Origin: Cohnella sp. WQ 127256
GTDB taxonomy: Bacteria > Bacillota > Bacilli > Paenibacillales > Paenibacillaceae
Reading direction: 5' to 3'
NCBI RefSeq assembly: GCF_024519285.1
Contig: NZ_JAMZCY010000004.1
Span: 682,001-746,000, forward strand
DNA: 64,000 nt
A program made the translations under genes and the position numbers. Below, one piece after another: positions 52,808 through 63,166 of the stretch. Numbering within the stretch: position 1 is the first letter of the stretch; every line of letters begins with the position of its first letter. The notes under the pieces are model-generated. The model ran no database searches. It had not been told where the DNA came from and worked only from the letters and a program-made list of their open reading frames with translations.

Positions 52808-54124
52808 TTAATTTGCAATAACCGGGCTAGAGTCTGCGACAATAACGACCTCACCGCTAGCTAGTCTCGCCGCCCATACTGGACTCAATGTAATCGTATC
52901 CTTCTTCAGAACCGGTCTGAGTGCTGGGAACAGGGCTTCAACGTTCTTACCACTAGAGGCCATTTCCTTAAGGGTAGACCGTAGGATATCGCCACCAGGC
53001 AGCTGTCTGCTACGTTTGTTACTGATATCCTTGTCAAGCACGACGAGAGACCGATTATAGGACGATACGCCCCCTTGCTGCATCGTAAGCTGGATAAACC
53101 CAAAGTTCATTAAGCTGTCTGAGACAATGGGCACATCTCTGTAATATTGCTGGAAGCGGACGTTTAAACTGCCGGTTTCCGAAGTCGTTTCCTTAACGAA
53201 CTGGTGCCTTCCGTTCCAACCCCCATGCTCATTTACGAAACTAATCGCAGCCATAACGTTATCCATCATGTCGTTGCGGCCTTCTGTACGCGCCACAAGG
53301 TCGGTGAAGGATAACCATGTGCCATCCTGCTCGACCTTAAGCCCTCGCTTGCCATCGGTATAGAACTGGGCCGACTTACTATTTTGTATCGTTTTTGTAA
53401 TTCCGGGATCGAAGAACAGATTGTCCTGCATTTGCTCCGTCGTATATCGATCAAATGCAACATCCATCTCGACGATTCTTGACGACGACTTCTCCGGGAT
53501 ATAGAGATTGCCATCTTGTGTCGTATACGGATCCCAATACTGACCGAAGCCTACGTAGCCTTCAACATCGCCAATCGTCAAATCTGCACGTTGTGCTTCA
53601 TAGACGAAGCGGCCATCCGAGCTGAAGAAGAATGTCCGAACTTCGTCGCGGACTTTACTCGTGTAGATCCAGATTCGATCAATGGAATCTCCGAAGAACA
53701 GGAAGTCGCTATCAATCTGAATCTCACCCCGCTGGAGTAATTCAAAGGGAATCGGTCGGCCAAAGCGTAGCTCAATCCCTTGATTCTCCCTCCTAATTTG
53801 GTTCCAATCTACAGTGTTAACGGGAGCTCGCTGCATACCTTTGAATACGCGGCTTTTCAGCTTTGTCAGAATCAAATCATAAAACGGACCCGTGCTAGGA
53901 TAGAATACCGTATGCTTGTCATTACCCAGATGGAGGACGAGCTGCTCAGGAAAGATCAGATTTTTAGCCTCTTCCTCCGTCCCGAGTAGCTCCGTCTTTA
54001 CATAATTTAACTCGGTCTTTTCCTTCGTCTCCATGAAAGGCTTGCTGTAGGCTAGGAAGTAACTTTGAACAAGACTAACAGCCACCAGCAAAAATAGGAT
54101 AAACGATTTCCCCTTCTCGATCAT
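52808..54124 (-). CDS. yycH: Two-component regulatory protein YycH
   Basis: The product is 438 residues with an N-terminal membrane helix (about 8-26) and a large extracellular part with the YycH three-domain pattern. It partners YycI in controlling WalK. It overlaps walK by four bases (ATGA). Confidence 0.92.
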   Translation of the reverse strand: MIEKGKSFILFLLVAVSLVQSYFLAYSKPFMETKEKTELNYVKTELLGTEEEAKNLIFPEQLVLHLGNDKHTVFYPSTGPFYDLILTKLKSRVFKGMQRAPVNTVDWNQIRRENQGIELRFGRPIPFELLQRGEIQIDSDFLFFGDSIDRIWIYTSKVRDEVRTFFFSSDGRFVYEAQRADLTIGDVEGYVGFGQYWDPYTTQDGNLYIPEKSSSRIVEMDVAFDRYTTEQMQDNLFFDPGITKTIQNSKSAQFYTDGKRGLKVEQDGTWLSFTDLVARTEGRNDMMDNVMAAISFVNEHGGWNGRHQFVKETTSETGSLNVRFQQYYRDVPIVSDSLMNFGFIQLTMQQGGVSSYNRSLVVLDKDISNKRSRQLPGGDILRSTLKEMASSGKNVEALFPALRPVLKKDTITLSPVWAARLASGEVVIVADSSPVIAN

Positions 54125-55959
54125 GCGGTTTCACTTCCTTCCGGCACAATCGGTAGCAGAACCGTTACGACGGTACCCACGTTTGATTCAGACTCAAGCG
54201 TAATGGACCCGCCATGGGCTCGAACAATTTCCCGGGCAATTGATAAACCAAGCCCTGTGCCGCCCATATTCCGCGAGCGGGCTTTGTCCACTCGGTAGAA
54301 CCGTTCAAATATCCGAGCCAAATCCTTCTTGGGAATACCAATACCCGTATCCTTAATGGCAATCGCTAATTGTCCCACATCATTACCCTTTGCTGAAATA
54401 TCAATTGAGCCACCGTCAAGCGTATATTTAATCGCATTGGAAACGAGATTGTCCAGCACCTGATCAATTCCATCTCGATCTAACCATGCTGTCTCTTGCT
54501 TATTCTCAACCTTAACCGAAACAGTAATTGCCTTCTGACGCAGTTGGAAAGAAAACCGATCTACGACTTCCTCTAGCATTTCAATCAAATCGATCTTTTG
54601 GCGGCGCAGCTGATTACGGCTAGAATCAAATCTCGATAGGTGGAGGAGATCCGTAACGAGGCGAATCATCCTTTCCGTTTCACTACGGATAACCCCTACA
54701 AAGCGGTCAGCGAGCGGGGGCTCGTCCAACGCTCCATCATCTAAGGCTTCAGCATAACTCTTAATCGTAGTAAGTGGGGTTCTAAGCTCATGGGAAACAT
54801 TCGCTACGAACTCCCGCCTCGATTGCTCTAGCTTCTCCATCTCCGTTACGTCATGTAGCACCGCAATTACACCGGCTACCCCTTTATCCCGACTACGAAT
54901 AGGCGTGAGTGTCACTCTAAATACCAAATCCTCTTCCTGATCATCCAAGTCCCGATTAAGCAGCAAAGATGACTCTTGTCCTTGAAGCGTGTTTGCTATT
55001 GGATCCTTTTCTATACCCAAGGCTTCGGATAATGTCGCTCCATCCTTTAGCTCAGTAATACCTAGCATTCCTCTAGCCCTTCGATTGGTTACAATAACCT
55101 GTCCCAATTCATCCGTAGCCAAGACGCCATCACTCATATTCGCGAGAATAGAAGACAGCTTTTCCTTTTCTTCCTCATTAATAGATAGAGCATCACTCAG
55201 ACGATCGGTCATATCATTGAACGCAATGCTAAGCTGCCCAATCTCATCCTGCCCGAACACCGGCACTCGTTCATCAAACCGCCCCTCGGCTACCGCAGTG
55301 GCTTGCCGAGTCAACGCTTTGATCGGTGATGTAATCGTACCTGCAAGCAATATTCCAAGTATAGCCGTAAGTCCAAGCGCAATTAAGGTCGCGGATGCAA
55401 ATATTCGATTGATCCCTTCCATCGTCTGGTATAGATCTTTCATGGATGCGACGATGTAAATGGCTCCCACAATCTTGCCGTTACTGAATATAGGCTTAGC
55501 TATAACTTTATTCCGTGTGTTGTCCTCATCAATAAACTCTTCCTCGTTATCCCGTACACCCTGAAGCGCACGGCTAACAAGCAGAGACGTATTCTTGCTT
55601 CCAATATTCGTTTGTTGAAGCTGATTAGAAGTAGCGAGTACCTTCCCGCCAGCATCTAGCACTTGAATCTGTGCACCATTGATCGTATCAAAGCTTCTCA
55701 TAACTGTACTCAGCATCGCTTCGGTTCCTGCTTGAGCGTTAGCATCCTTATTGCTGTCCGACGATAGACTTTGCCCGGATAAGACAGAGGTTAGAAGGTT
55801 CGCCTGATCATTTAAATTACTTGTGAATGAATTAATCAACGAGGTTTTCATCGTACTGATGAAGTACACACCGATCAACTGAACCGCGATCAGAATGAGC
55901 AGCAGCACCATCATTATTAACTTAACCTGAATGCTGCGGAACAAACGAACGCCTCTCAT
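54121..55959 (-). CDS. walK: Cell-wall sensor histidine kinase WalK
   Basis: The product is 612 residues. Two transmembrane helices (about 10-30 and 185-207) bracket an extracellular sensor; HAMP, PAS, HisKA (His near 386 in V-S-H-E-L-R-T-P) and HATPase domains (N-A-I-K-Y-T, G-T-G-L-G-L-S) follow. It controls the essential WalR regulator in response to cell-wall status. Overlaps walR and yycH by four bases each. Confidence 0.96.
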   Translation of the reverse strand: MRGVRLFRSIQVKLIMMVLLLILIAVQLIGVYFISTMKTSLINSFTSNLNDQANLLTSVLSGQSLSSDSNKDANAQAGTEAMLSTVMRSFDTINGAQIQVLDAGGKVLATSNQLQQTNIGSKNTSLLVSRALQGVRDNEEEFIDEDNTRNKVIAKPIFSNGKIVGAIYIVASMKDLYQTMEGINRIFASATLIALGLTAILGILLAGTITSPIKALTRQATAVAEGRFDERVPVFGQDEIGQLSIAFNDMTDRLSDALSINEEEKEKLSSILANMSDGVLATDELGQVIVTNRRARGMLGITELKDGATLSEALGIEKDPIANTLQGQESSLLLNRDLDDQEEDLVFRVTLTPIRSRDKGVAGVIAVLHDVTEMEKLEQSRREFVANVSHELRTPLTTIKSYAEALDDGALDEPPLADRFVGVIRSETERMIRLVTDLLHLSRFDSSRNQLRRQKIDLIEMLEEVVDRFSFQLRQKAITVSVKVENKQETAWLDRDGIDQVLDNLVSNAIKYTLDGGSIDISAKGNDVGQLAIAIKDTGIGIPKKDLARIFERFYRVDKARSRNMGGTGLGLSIAREIVRAHGGSITLESESNVGTVVTVLLPIVPEGSETA

Positions 55960-56696
55960 CCATAATGACCGCCTGTCATCTTCGGATTACGTACCAAATA
56001 ACCTAAGCCACGTCTGGTCATAATGATCTCTGGTCGACTAGGATCGTCTTCAATCTTCTCTCTTAGCCGACGAATCGTTACGTCAACCGTACGCACATCT
56101 CCGAAATATTCGAAGCCCCACACCGCTTGCAGCAAGTGCTCACGAGTCATGACCTTCCCGCTATTCTTAGCGAGATAATGAACAAGCTCAAACTCTCGAT
56201 GAGTAAGATCAAGAGGTTGATTATTCTTATAGACAACATACATATCCGTATCGATAAAAAGATTATATAACTTTAAGCCTTGTCGTTCTGCTTCTGGTTG
56301 TGCTTCTTCATCCGTTCGAGCGGATTCCACCTTGCGTTGTCGGCGCAAATGCGCCTTCACCCGAGCAAGTAGCTCGCGTGTACCAAATGGCTTCGTCACA
56401 TAATCGTCGGCACCCAGCTCAAGCCCCAACACCTTGTCGATCTCATTGTCCTTAGCCGTAAGCATAATAATGGGCGTAGAAAGACGTGTCCGCACTTCAC
56501 GGCATACATCCATGCCATCCTTAATTGGAAGCATCAGATCGAGTAAAATCAAATCTGGCTCCTCTTCGAATGCAAGCCGAACTGCAGCCTCGCCATCGAA
56601 TGCGCAGATGACCTCGTAGCCTTCTTTTTCAAGATTAAATTTGAGAATATCCGCAATCGGTCGTTCATCATCAACGACTAGTATTTTACCTAACAT
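55956..56696 (-). CDS. walR: Essential cell-wall response regulator WalR
   Basis: The product is 246 residues: receiver domain with Asp near 53 (L-I-L-L-D-L-M-L-P) and Lys in T-K-P-F, then an OmpR/PhoB winged helix. It is slightly longer than usual because of a charged linker (E-A-Q-P-E-A-E-R). It controls autolysins such as the downstream-type M23 peptidase. First gene of the walRK-yycHIJ operon. Confidence 0.96.
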   Translation of the reverse strand: MLGKILVVDDERPIADILKFNLEKEGYEVICAFDGEAAVRLAFEEEPDLILLDLMLPIKDGMDVCREVRTRLSTPIIMLTAKDNEIDKVLGLELGADDYVTKPFGTRELLARVKAHLRRQRKVESARTDEEAQPEAERQGLKLYNLFIDTDMYVVYKNNQPLDLTHREFELVHYLAKNSGKVMTREHLLQAVWGFEYFGDVRTVDVTIRRLREKIEDDPSRPEIIMTRRGLGYLVRNPKMTGGHYG

Positions 56697-56815
56697 CTAC
56701 GTCACCGCCTTCCGCTTCTCGGAAGCTAATCTCTGCTATCTATCTTACCATATTGCTGGCAAGAGCCCAATGGCGTTTCGTGGCAGTCGACCGCTCAATC
56801 TCGAACAATATAAAG

Positions 56816-56857
56816 AAAGGCCTTCCCGAGTCCGATAGGAACTGCGAGAAAGCCTTT
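56816..56857 (-). terminator. Terminator of the M23 peptidase gene
   Basis: AAAGGC.TTC.CG pairs with CGGGAAGGCCTTT on the minus strand, followed by CTTTATATT. Confidence 0.65.
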
Positions 56858-56860
56858 ATG

Positions 56861-58435
56861 TTATAGATAGCTTGTCGGATTCTTAAGCTTGCCATTTAGA
56901 TAAATTTCGAAATGAAGGTGGGTACCCGTTGATCTTCCTGTGCTACCCATAATGCCGATAACATCGCCCTTCTCGACGATCTGGCCTTTCTTCACCTTAA
57001 CGCTCTTCATGTGGCCGTAGACGGTTTTGAATCCATTATTATGGTTAATAATAATTGCATTCCCTAATCCACCCGACTTGTAGCCGGCAAACTCGATAAC
57101 ACCTTCGTCAGAAGCCAAAATATTTTTACTACCCGTCATGTCGATGCCCTTATGCATCCGGCCCCATCTTGAACCCTGGTAGCTTGAAATCCGAGCGCCT
57201 AGCACTGGCCAAGAGAACTTACCAGAGCCTTCACCGCGAATGACCTTAGTCCCCTTCAGAATGCGGGTCGAGACCGGTGCTTTAAGTATTTGCTTATCGA
57301 TCTGCTCTTCTTCGATAAGCGAACCGTTCCGTTTGATCAAACGGTAGGTCACTTGCTGCTTGCCTTCTGTACCTTCACGAAGGACCTTCTGCTGACCTAG
57401 CTTCATAGAGTCGCTCTTCTCATATTCGATCGGCGGCTCAATCACTTCGATCTCCGTCACTTCTTCTTCAGAATTGACATTCAAAATTGGAGGCTCTTCT
57501 TCCGATAGATCCAAGACATCTCCAATTTTAATACTATCGTTCTTAATCCACTTGTTGTTCTGGTAAATAAGCTCTTCGCTAATGTCGAGCTTCGAGGCAA
57601 TGCAGCCTATGCAATCGCCCTTCTTAACCGTGTATTTCCTAGGAATAGGCTCTCCCTCAGTAAGCTTGAGGAACAAGTCATCTGGATCAGATAGCTTCGA
57701 AGCATCAATATCCGCCGTGACCGTCTCAACCTTCTCTACGAAGCTTACGGATGTCACAACCCTTGCTGGTTTAGCATCTGCCGATGCAGTCGCAGGCGTC
57801 GCACCTGATTTAGCAGATAAAGTCTGAACTTCGGTAGCAGCCTTCTTAGCAATTAAACTAGCAGGAGCATACTTATTCTTCACTCTCTGTAGTAGCTTCT
57901 TAGCCGTTGCCTCATCGCGAACAATACCTACTTCCTCACCATCCACAACTACCTTCACACCGACAGGATGAGTTTGAAGCATACTACTAAGTTGCGTCAG
58001 CGTGGCTTCATCATCCGTTTTCTTCTTGTAAGCCCTTTCAAGCGTATAGCTGACCTGATCTTTATTCAGCACCAGGCGTACAGGGCTGTCCCCATTCTCC
58101 AATTCGGAGGCTTTAGCCGTCAATAATTGCTCGACCTTCTCCTCGCTGCTAACTTCTCCTACTGGCTTACCATTAAGAAGAACGTTATAGTATTCGACGC
58201 TATGGGCTTGCACATATTTATACCCACCGATTCCGACTGCAATAAGTGCGGCGATGCCACATGCGGTCACTACGAGAGGCTTACGATATTTGTGGAGTAT
58301 ATTGCTACGAATAAGCTGCGATGGTTTATCGGATTTGAACTTACCTTTCAATTGCGTGAACCGAACATTCCGGATAGTTTGCCTAGTGGCAGTGACGAAT
58401 TTCCGGATCCGATCCATTCCCCTGAAAACGGCCAT
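56861..58435 (-). CDS. Membrane-anchored M23 peptidase with LysM and G5 domains
   Basis: The product is 524 residues. A transmembrane helix (about 53-73) is followed by an extracellular region, a LysM domain (Y-T-V-K-K-G-D near 263), a G5 domain (about 310-385) and an M23 peptidase (H-K-G-I-D near 427 and H-L-H-F-E near 510), with all zinc ligands present. It should cut cross-links of peptidoglycan. It lies directly upstream of walR, like wall hydrolases controlled by WalKR. AAGGAGAA precedes ATG 58435. Confidence 0.92.
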   Translation of the reverse strand: MAVFRGMDRIRKFVTATRQTIRNVRFTQLKGKFKSDKPSQLIRSNILHKYRKPLVVTACGIAALIAVGIGGYKYVQAHSVEYYNVLLNGKPVGEVSSEEKVEQLLTAKASELENGDSPVRLVLNKDQVSYTLERAYKKKTDDEATLTQLSSMLQTHPVGVKVVVDGEEVGIVRDEATAKKLLQRVKNKYAPASLIAKKAATEVQTLSAKSGATPATASADAKPARVVTSVSFVEKVETVTADIDASKLSDPDDLFLKLTEGEPIPRKYTVKKGDCIGCIASKLDISEELIYQNNKWIKNDSIKIGDVLDLSEEEPPILNVNSEEEVTEIEVIEPPIEYEKSDSMKLGQQKVLREGTEGKQQVTYRLIKRNGSLIEEEQIDKQILKAPVSTRILKGTKVIRGEGSGKFSWPVLGARISSYQGSRWGRMHKGIDMTGSKNILASDEGVIEFAGYKSGGLGNAIIINHNNGFKTVYGHMKSVKVKKGQIVEKGDVIGIMGSTGRSTGTHLHFEIYLNGKLKNPTSYL

Positions 58436-58566
58436 GATCTTCTCCTTTTCCCTTGCTTTCGATGATCTTTCCCCGGATATGGCAAAAGCTTGTGTACCTC
58501 ACTTTAGCATAGGTCTGATTAATCTATCAACCATTTGGCCGGATTAGAATTATGAAAAATGGAAAG

Positions 58567-58596
58567 AGCCACCGGTTTACGTCCCCGATGGCTCAT
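58567..58596 (-). terminator. Terminator of the small membrane protein gene
   Basis: GAGCCATCGG pairs with CCGGTGGCTC on the minus strand, followed by TTTCCATTTTT. Confidence 0.85.
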
Positions 58597-58613
58597 GTTA
58601 TTCTGAAGTTATT

Positions 58614-59294
58614 TTACTCCAAAGAGTCTTCTGTAGCAGGTTGTTTTTGACCTTTGAGTAGTTCAGTCATCTGAATATACTCTTGGTCAGATAAGGAAGA
58701 TTTGAGCATGCTTTGAACCTGAACTAGCTCTTCGGATGTCAGGCCATCCTTCAAGGAATCCGATAGCTGCTTAAGCTGCTCTGGGTTCAATTTGGACACG
58801 ACCATAGCATACAACGATTGTCTTTCCTCATCTGTAAGCTGACCCATTGCGATATCTTCGTTAAACGCAGGGACCGCATCTACCTGTCCACCATTATCTG
58901 TATTCGTACTTTCGTCGACCTTTGGTTTTACTACTGTATCCCCTGTGGGTGCAGCTTCCTCCTGGGTCGCATTAACCCCATTCCCCGTTGGCACCTGAGT
59001 AGCTTCACCCACCTCTTGCGTTTTGGGGGGCGAGCTTTCTATAGCATCACTATCATCTATTGAAGCTGGTGGCTTGCTCACTGAAGCCTCCACTTTCGGA
59101 CTCTTCTCCGCACCCCACAGTGTTCCCCATACTCCTGACAAAGCAATAGGCTGTAGATCGATTGGTATACCTAGCTGCTTAACTACTGTTTCCATATAGC
59201 TGTTCACAATATAACCCGTTGTCCAAATACATAAGAAGCTGAGCAGCAAAGCTGTCGCTCCCATCCGGATCACCCAGCTTACCCACTTAAACAT
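58614..59294 (-). CDS. Single-pass membrane protein of unknown function
   Basis: The product is 226 residues. One transmembrane helix (about 10-32) is followed by a Pro/Thr/Glu-rich extracellular linker (about 60-145) and a helical C-terminal domain with repeated L-S/L-T-x-E-E/Q steps (about 150-220). I do not recognise the family. GCAGGAGG precedes ATG 59294. It lies between the wall peptidase and the RND pump, with its own terminator. Confidence 0.75.
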   Translation of the reverse strand: MFKWVSWVIRMGATALLLSFLCIWTTGYIVNSYMETVVKQLGIPIDLQPIALSGVWGTLWGAEKSPKVEASVSKPPASIDDSDAIESSPPKTQEVGEATQVPTGNGVNATQEEAAPTGDTVVKPKVDESTNTDNGGQVDAVPAFNEDIAMGQLTDEERQSLYAMVVSKLNPEQLKQLSDSLKDGLTSEELVQVQSMLKSSLSDQEYIQMTELLKGQKQPATEDSLE

Positions 59295-59420
59295 TCCTTT
59301 ACCTCCTGCTATGCCGTTTTCATAGTTTTAGTATGGGCAAACCTCCTTCTAATCATTCCTATTGAATTTTTATATCTTTCAAATAGCCCTTTAATTCAAA
59401 CAGACTTCCATTAGAAAAAA

Positions 59421-59460
59421 GAAGCATTCAAAGCCGCGATCACGTGGTTTTGAATGCTTC
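59421..59460 (-). terminator. Terminator of the RND pump gene
   Basis: GAAGCATTCAAA and TTTGAATGCTTC form a 12-bp stem with inner pairing, followed on the minus strand by TTTTTTCTAATG. Confidence 0.9.
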
Positions 59461-59507
59461 TTTGCTATTATCACTCTGCCAACGTTCTGCTAGCATGCTG
59501 ATATCAG

Positions 59508-62500
59508 TTACGCAGCAGCTTCCGTCCTAACTTGCGTGCTCATCTTCCGTTGTTTACGGGAGCGTCTAAAGTAAAGCAGTTCGTACATAACAGGAACAAC
59601 GACCAGTGTAAGAAGCGTGGAGCTCGTGAGACCACCAATGACGACGACTGCAAGCCCGCTTGAGATTACGCTTCCGCCACCAAGACCAATGGCCAGCGGC
59701 ATCAATGCACAGATTGTGGCTATTGCAGTCATAAGGATTGGACGCAATCTTGTTCCTCCCGCTTCGATGAGGGCTTCACGGATCGTGAGACCATGCTCAA
59801 TCTGTTGCTGTACACGCTCAATTAACACGATCGCATTCGTCACGACGATACCAATTAGCATTAGGAATCCGATCATGCTAGAGAGGGATAGTGGTTCGCC
59901 TACGATAACTGTACCAGCCAAGCCACCTATCAGTGCGAAAGGTAAGGAGAACAATACAGCAAGAGGGGCTCTTCCTTCACGGAAAGCGACGACCATCACG
60001 ATGTACACCATACCTACGGCGATAAGCATTGCCATAAGCATATCACTCATCATTTGTCCGACCTCTTCGTCGCTGCCTCCTAAAGAGTATTCTACTCCAG
60101 TTGGCAAGACTAGCTTTTCAAGTAATTTTTCTAACTCAGAATTCACTTTACCTGCATTCTTGTCTGTGATCTTCGCTGATACGGTTGCAAATTCCGAACC
60201 ATTCTTGAATTGCAGCGTGCTAGGTAACTGCGTCTCTTTCACTTCTGCAATGTCTTTCACCTGGATATCGGTACCCATCGGTGTGTGTAGCTTCAAGTTA
60301 CTAATATCCTCAAGAGAAGATATCGAAGCACCATTCAGTGATAAATATAGATCGCTAGCTTTCGAACCGTCTCCAATTCGCCCTGCATTTGTTTCCGTTA
60401 AGAACGGACGTAGGATCATCGAAGCTTGTGCTGCCGACAGTCCGTATTTAGCCGCATCCTTCTGCCGAACCTCGATTGCAATTCCTTTTGTTCCATCCTG
60501 AAGATTATTACTCACGTTATCGATACCTTGTAAGCCGTTAACGGTTTCTGTAATTTTCTCTGTTGCAAAACGAATATCACTTAATGATGAACCGGTCACG
60601 GTAATCGCGATGTTCCCCCCACCGCTCATATCATCTTTAATAAAGCTGAACTCCGATCCTTCAGGAACTTTGACTTGTGCGCTTACCTCATCTGCAAATT
60701 CATCCAAATCCGCCTCAGAACGAAGTCCGATAAACCAATCCGCACCATTGGAGACGTCGCTGACTAAGCCACCACCTACAGTAAGGTTTGAATTCTCAAC
60801 GTCTTGGTTTCCGCGAATGATCACATCCAATCGGTCCGCTTCCTTCTTCACCGCATCAAGAGCAGTCCCCTTAGGCATCGTCATGCTAGCAAATATATAT
60901 TTATAATCCGTTTGTGGGAGTACTACAACTCCGACTTTACCTGCGAATATCGGCACAAGACTTCCTAAGAAAAGCAATAAAGAGACGGTAATAACAATTG
61001 TCTTATGGCCTAGAGACCAATGAAGTACTCGCTTGTAGCCACGGCTCATCGCGGATTCTTTCGTTTCTGCTAATTTAGCATTCTTCATTAGTGCCCATGC
61101 CATTAGAGGAACGACGGTAAGAGCAACTAAAAGTGAGGATATTAGCGCAAACCCGACCGTTAAGGCAAATGGGCGGAAGAAACCGCCGATCATGCCCTGC
61201 AATAATCCTAAAGGAGCGAATACAGCAACCGTCGTTAACGTCGAAGACGTAATCGCACGACCCACTTCCGCTGTTCCCGATAAGATCAAATCCTTGCTAA
61301 CCTTCTCACCTTTCATTCGGCGTACAATGTTTTCAATGACCACGATACTATCATCGACAACCCTACCCGTTGCTACAGCCAACCCACCCAGGGTCATAAT
61401 ATTGAGTGTGACATCCGTGAAGGTTTTCAAGCAGATCATAGCGATCAGCATAGACAACGGGATAGATACGATAGCGATCAAAGTCGCCCGGAAATTCCTC
61501 AGGAAGAACAGAATCAAGATTGATGCGAACAAAGCACCTAATGCACCTTCACGAGCAAGTGTATTTACGGATTCCTTCACGTCCGTAGCTCGGTTATACA
61601 AAACAAGCGATTTCACTTGCCCAGCTTGATCCGCATCAGCATATACTTTGAGAACTTTATCAGATACTTCCACTGTGTTCGCGCTCCCAGATTTCACGAT
61701 ATCGAGCGACACACTTGGATGACCATTCGTCAGGCTAATCGTGCTCAGGTCTTTCCCTTGCTCGATTTGTGCGATGTCCGTAAGCTTCACGTCACCTGCC
61801 GGTGTTAAGCTCCATTCCTTCAATTGCTCAATCGATCTGAGATCTCCTTGAACAAATACAGGAAGCTTAGTCTCATTCAAAGTCGCTTCTCCCAGTGGCA
61901 CACTTAGATTGTTAGCTTGCAGAGCCCCTATGACTTGCTCATAAGTAATGCCTTTCTCGGACATTTTTGGTGCATTCAGTCTGATATACACACCGTCATC
62001 TTTAAGACCTGTTACCTTTACTTCGTTAACACCTTCAATCGCTTGTAGCTCAGGAATAATTGATGTTTTGACGAGAGTGTTAAACGCCTCTTGCGATACC
62101 CCATCCTTAGCAGCCACAGTCGTATACATAATCGGCTGGTTAGTCGTGGAGAAGTACATGACCTCTGGTTTCTCAACTTCTTCAGGTAGCTGAGCATCGC
62201 CTAGTGCTTGCTTTACTTCCTCTTGTTTCTTCTTCATGTTGTCATTCGCGTTAAACTCAATCTGCAACATGGAGACACTATTTGCGGACTCAGAAGTAAT
62301 ATTTTTAACACCATCTACATTCCGTAATATTTTCTCGAGTGGCAATGTCACTTGATTCATCACTTCATTCGGAGCGGCTCCAGGGTACACAGCAGATACC
62401 ATAATGCCAGGGAATTCGATTTCTGGTTGCTGCTCCTGTTTGAACTGCATCGTTGAGTAAACTCCACCAACTGCAATCAGAATAACAAGCAGGACGATTG

Positions 62501-62540
62501 CAACAGGGTTCCTCAGTGAAAAATTCGTAAAAAATTTCAT
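59508..62540 (-). CDS. RND family efflux pump (AcrB/SwrC-like)
   Basis: The product is about 1010 residues with twelve transmembrane helices and two large extracellular loops, the normal AcrB/MMPL layout. The proton-relay region in helix 4 has V-V-D-D-S-I-V-V-I-E-N near 400. It resembles SwrC of B. subtilis, which exports surfactin and other amphiphiles. No membrane-fusion partner gene is adjacent. ATG 62540 is chosen because GGAGAG lies seven bases upstream; ATG 62555 lacks a site. Confidence 0.9.
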   Translation of the reverse strand: MKFFTNFSLRNPVAIVLLVILIAVGGVYSTMQFKQEQQPEIEFPGIMVSAVYPGAAPNEVMNQVTLPLEKILRNVDGVKNITSESANSVSMLQIEFNANDNMKKKQEEVKQALGDAQLPEEVEKPEVMYFSTTNQPIMYTTVAAKDGVSQEAFNTLVKTSIIPELQAIEGVNEVKVTGLKDDGVYIRLNAPKMSEKGITYEQVIGALQANNLSVPLGEATLNETKLPVFVQGDLRSIEQLKEWSLTPAGDVKLTDIAQIEQGKDLSTISLTNGHPSVSLDIVKSGSANTVEVSDKVLKVYADADQAGQVKSLVLYNRATDVKESVNTLAREGALGALFASILILFFLRNFRATLIAIVSIPLSMLIAMICLKTFTDVTLNIMTLGGLAVATGRVVDDSIVVIENIVRRMKGEKVSKDLILSGTAEVGRAITSSTLTTVAVFAPLGLLQGMIGGFFRPFALTVGFALISSLLVALTVVPLMAWALMKNAKLAETKESAMSRGYKRVLHWSLGHKTIVITVSLLLFLGSLVPIFAGKVGVVVLPQTDYKYIFASMTMPKGTALDAVKKEADRLDVIIRGNQDVENSNLTVGGGLVSDVSNGADWFIGLRSEADLDEFADEVSAQVKVPEGSEFSFIKDDMSGGGNIAITVTGSSLSDIRFATEKITETVNGLQGIDNVSNNLQDGTKGIAIEVRQKDAAKYGLSAAQASMILRPFLTETNAGRIGDGSKASDLYLSLNGASISSLEDISNLKLHTPMGTDIQVKDIAEVKETQLPSTLQFKNGSEFATVSAKITDKNAGKVNSELEKLLEKLVLPTGVEYSLGGSDEEVGQMMSDMLMAMLIAVGMVYIVMVVAFREGRAPLAVLFSLPFALIGGLAGTVIVGEPLSLSSMIGFLMLIGIVVTNAIVLIERVQQQIEHGLTIREALIEAGGTRLRPILMTAIATICALMPLAIGLGGGSVISSGLAVVVIGGLTSSTLLTLVVVPVMYELLYFRRSRKQRKMSTQVRTEAAA

Positions 62541-62724
62541 TCGTGTTCTCTCCACTCTCTATTTTTAATACTTGCATATGCACTCCACATTTTGGAAGTC
62601 TACGGATTCAATTGTAATTTGTTACCACGGATCGCAACATGGTCTTAGGGTTGTTTTTTAACCTAGACCTGCGGCGGAGTACCATTAAGTCTAAGGGCTC
62701 GTAGTAGCACAGGTCCTAACGTGT

Positions 62725-62795
62725 TACGCGGTCCTTAGGGATAGCGGCGGAATGTTTATGTCGGAGACATATCCGATAAGTTTTAAGAGTTAGTT
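62725..62795. repeat. Dispersed intergenic repeat, copy at 62.7 kb
   Basis: CGGTCCTTAGGGATAGCGG and GTTTATGTCGGAGACATAT match the blocks at 17535 and 20733. The remaining part of 62556-62880 has no gene I can support; it should contain the RND promoter. Confidence 0.6.
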
Positions 62796-62881
62796 ACTAC
62801 CTAGGTGTCCCCAAAATGTATGCAACGTTCACTGTCAAAAAAAGTTACCTTCATTGAATCATAGTATTTAACCTTGGTTTG

Positions 62882-63097
62882 CGAAGGCCATAAAAGTGCC
62901 TTCGCTGAGCGAGATATCGGGTTGGGTGTGGACGAAGGCCATAAAAGTGCCTTCGATGAGCGAGGTATCGAGTTGGACTAGGACGAAGGCCATAAAAGTG
63001 CCTTCGCTGAGCGAGATATCGAGTTGGGTGTGGACGAAGGCCATAAAAGTGCCTTCGCTGAGCGAGGTTGGGTTGGGTTGGGTTGAAGCGAAGGCCA
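62882..63097. repeat. 51-bp tandem repeats, family II, second locus (four units)
   Basis: CGAAGGCC recurs at 62882, 62933, 62984 and 63035 (exact 51-bp period) with a last partial copy at 63089. Units contain a 7-bp hairpin (CGAAGGC...GCCTTCG) and GCTGAGCGAG. The minus strand reads as a 17-residue repeat (G-T-F-M-A-F-V-x-x-Q), in the same frame as the 15-kb array. Confidence 0.9.
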
Positions 63098-63166
63098 CTT
63101 TTCCAATATAAAAAAGCCGCTCAGCGGATGATTACATCCACTAAACAGCTAGATATCTATGTTCGT

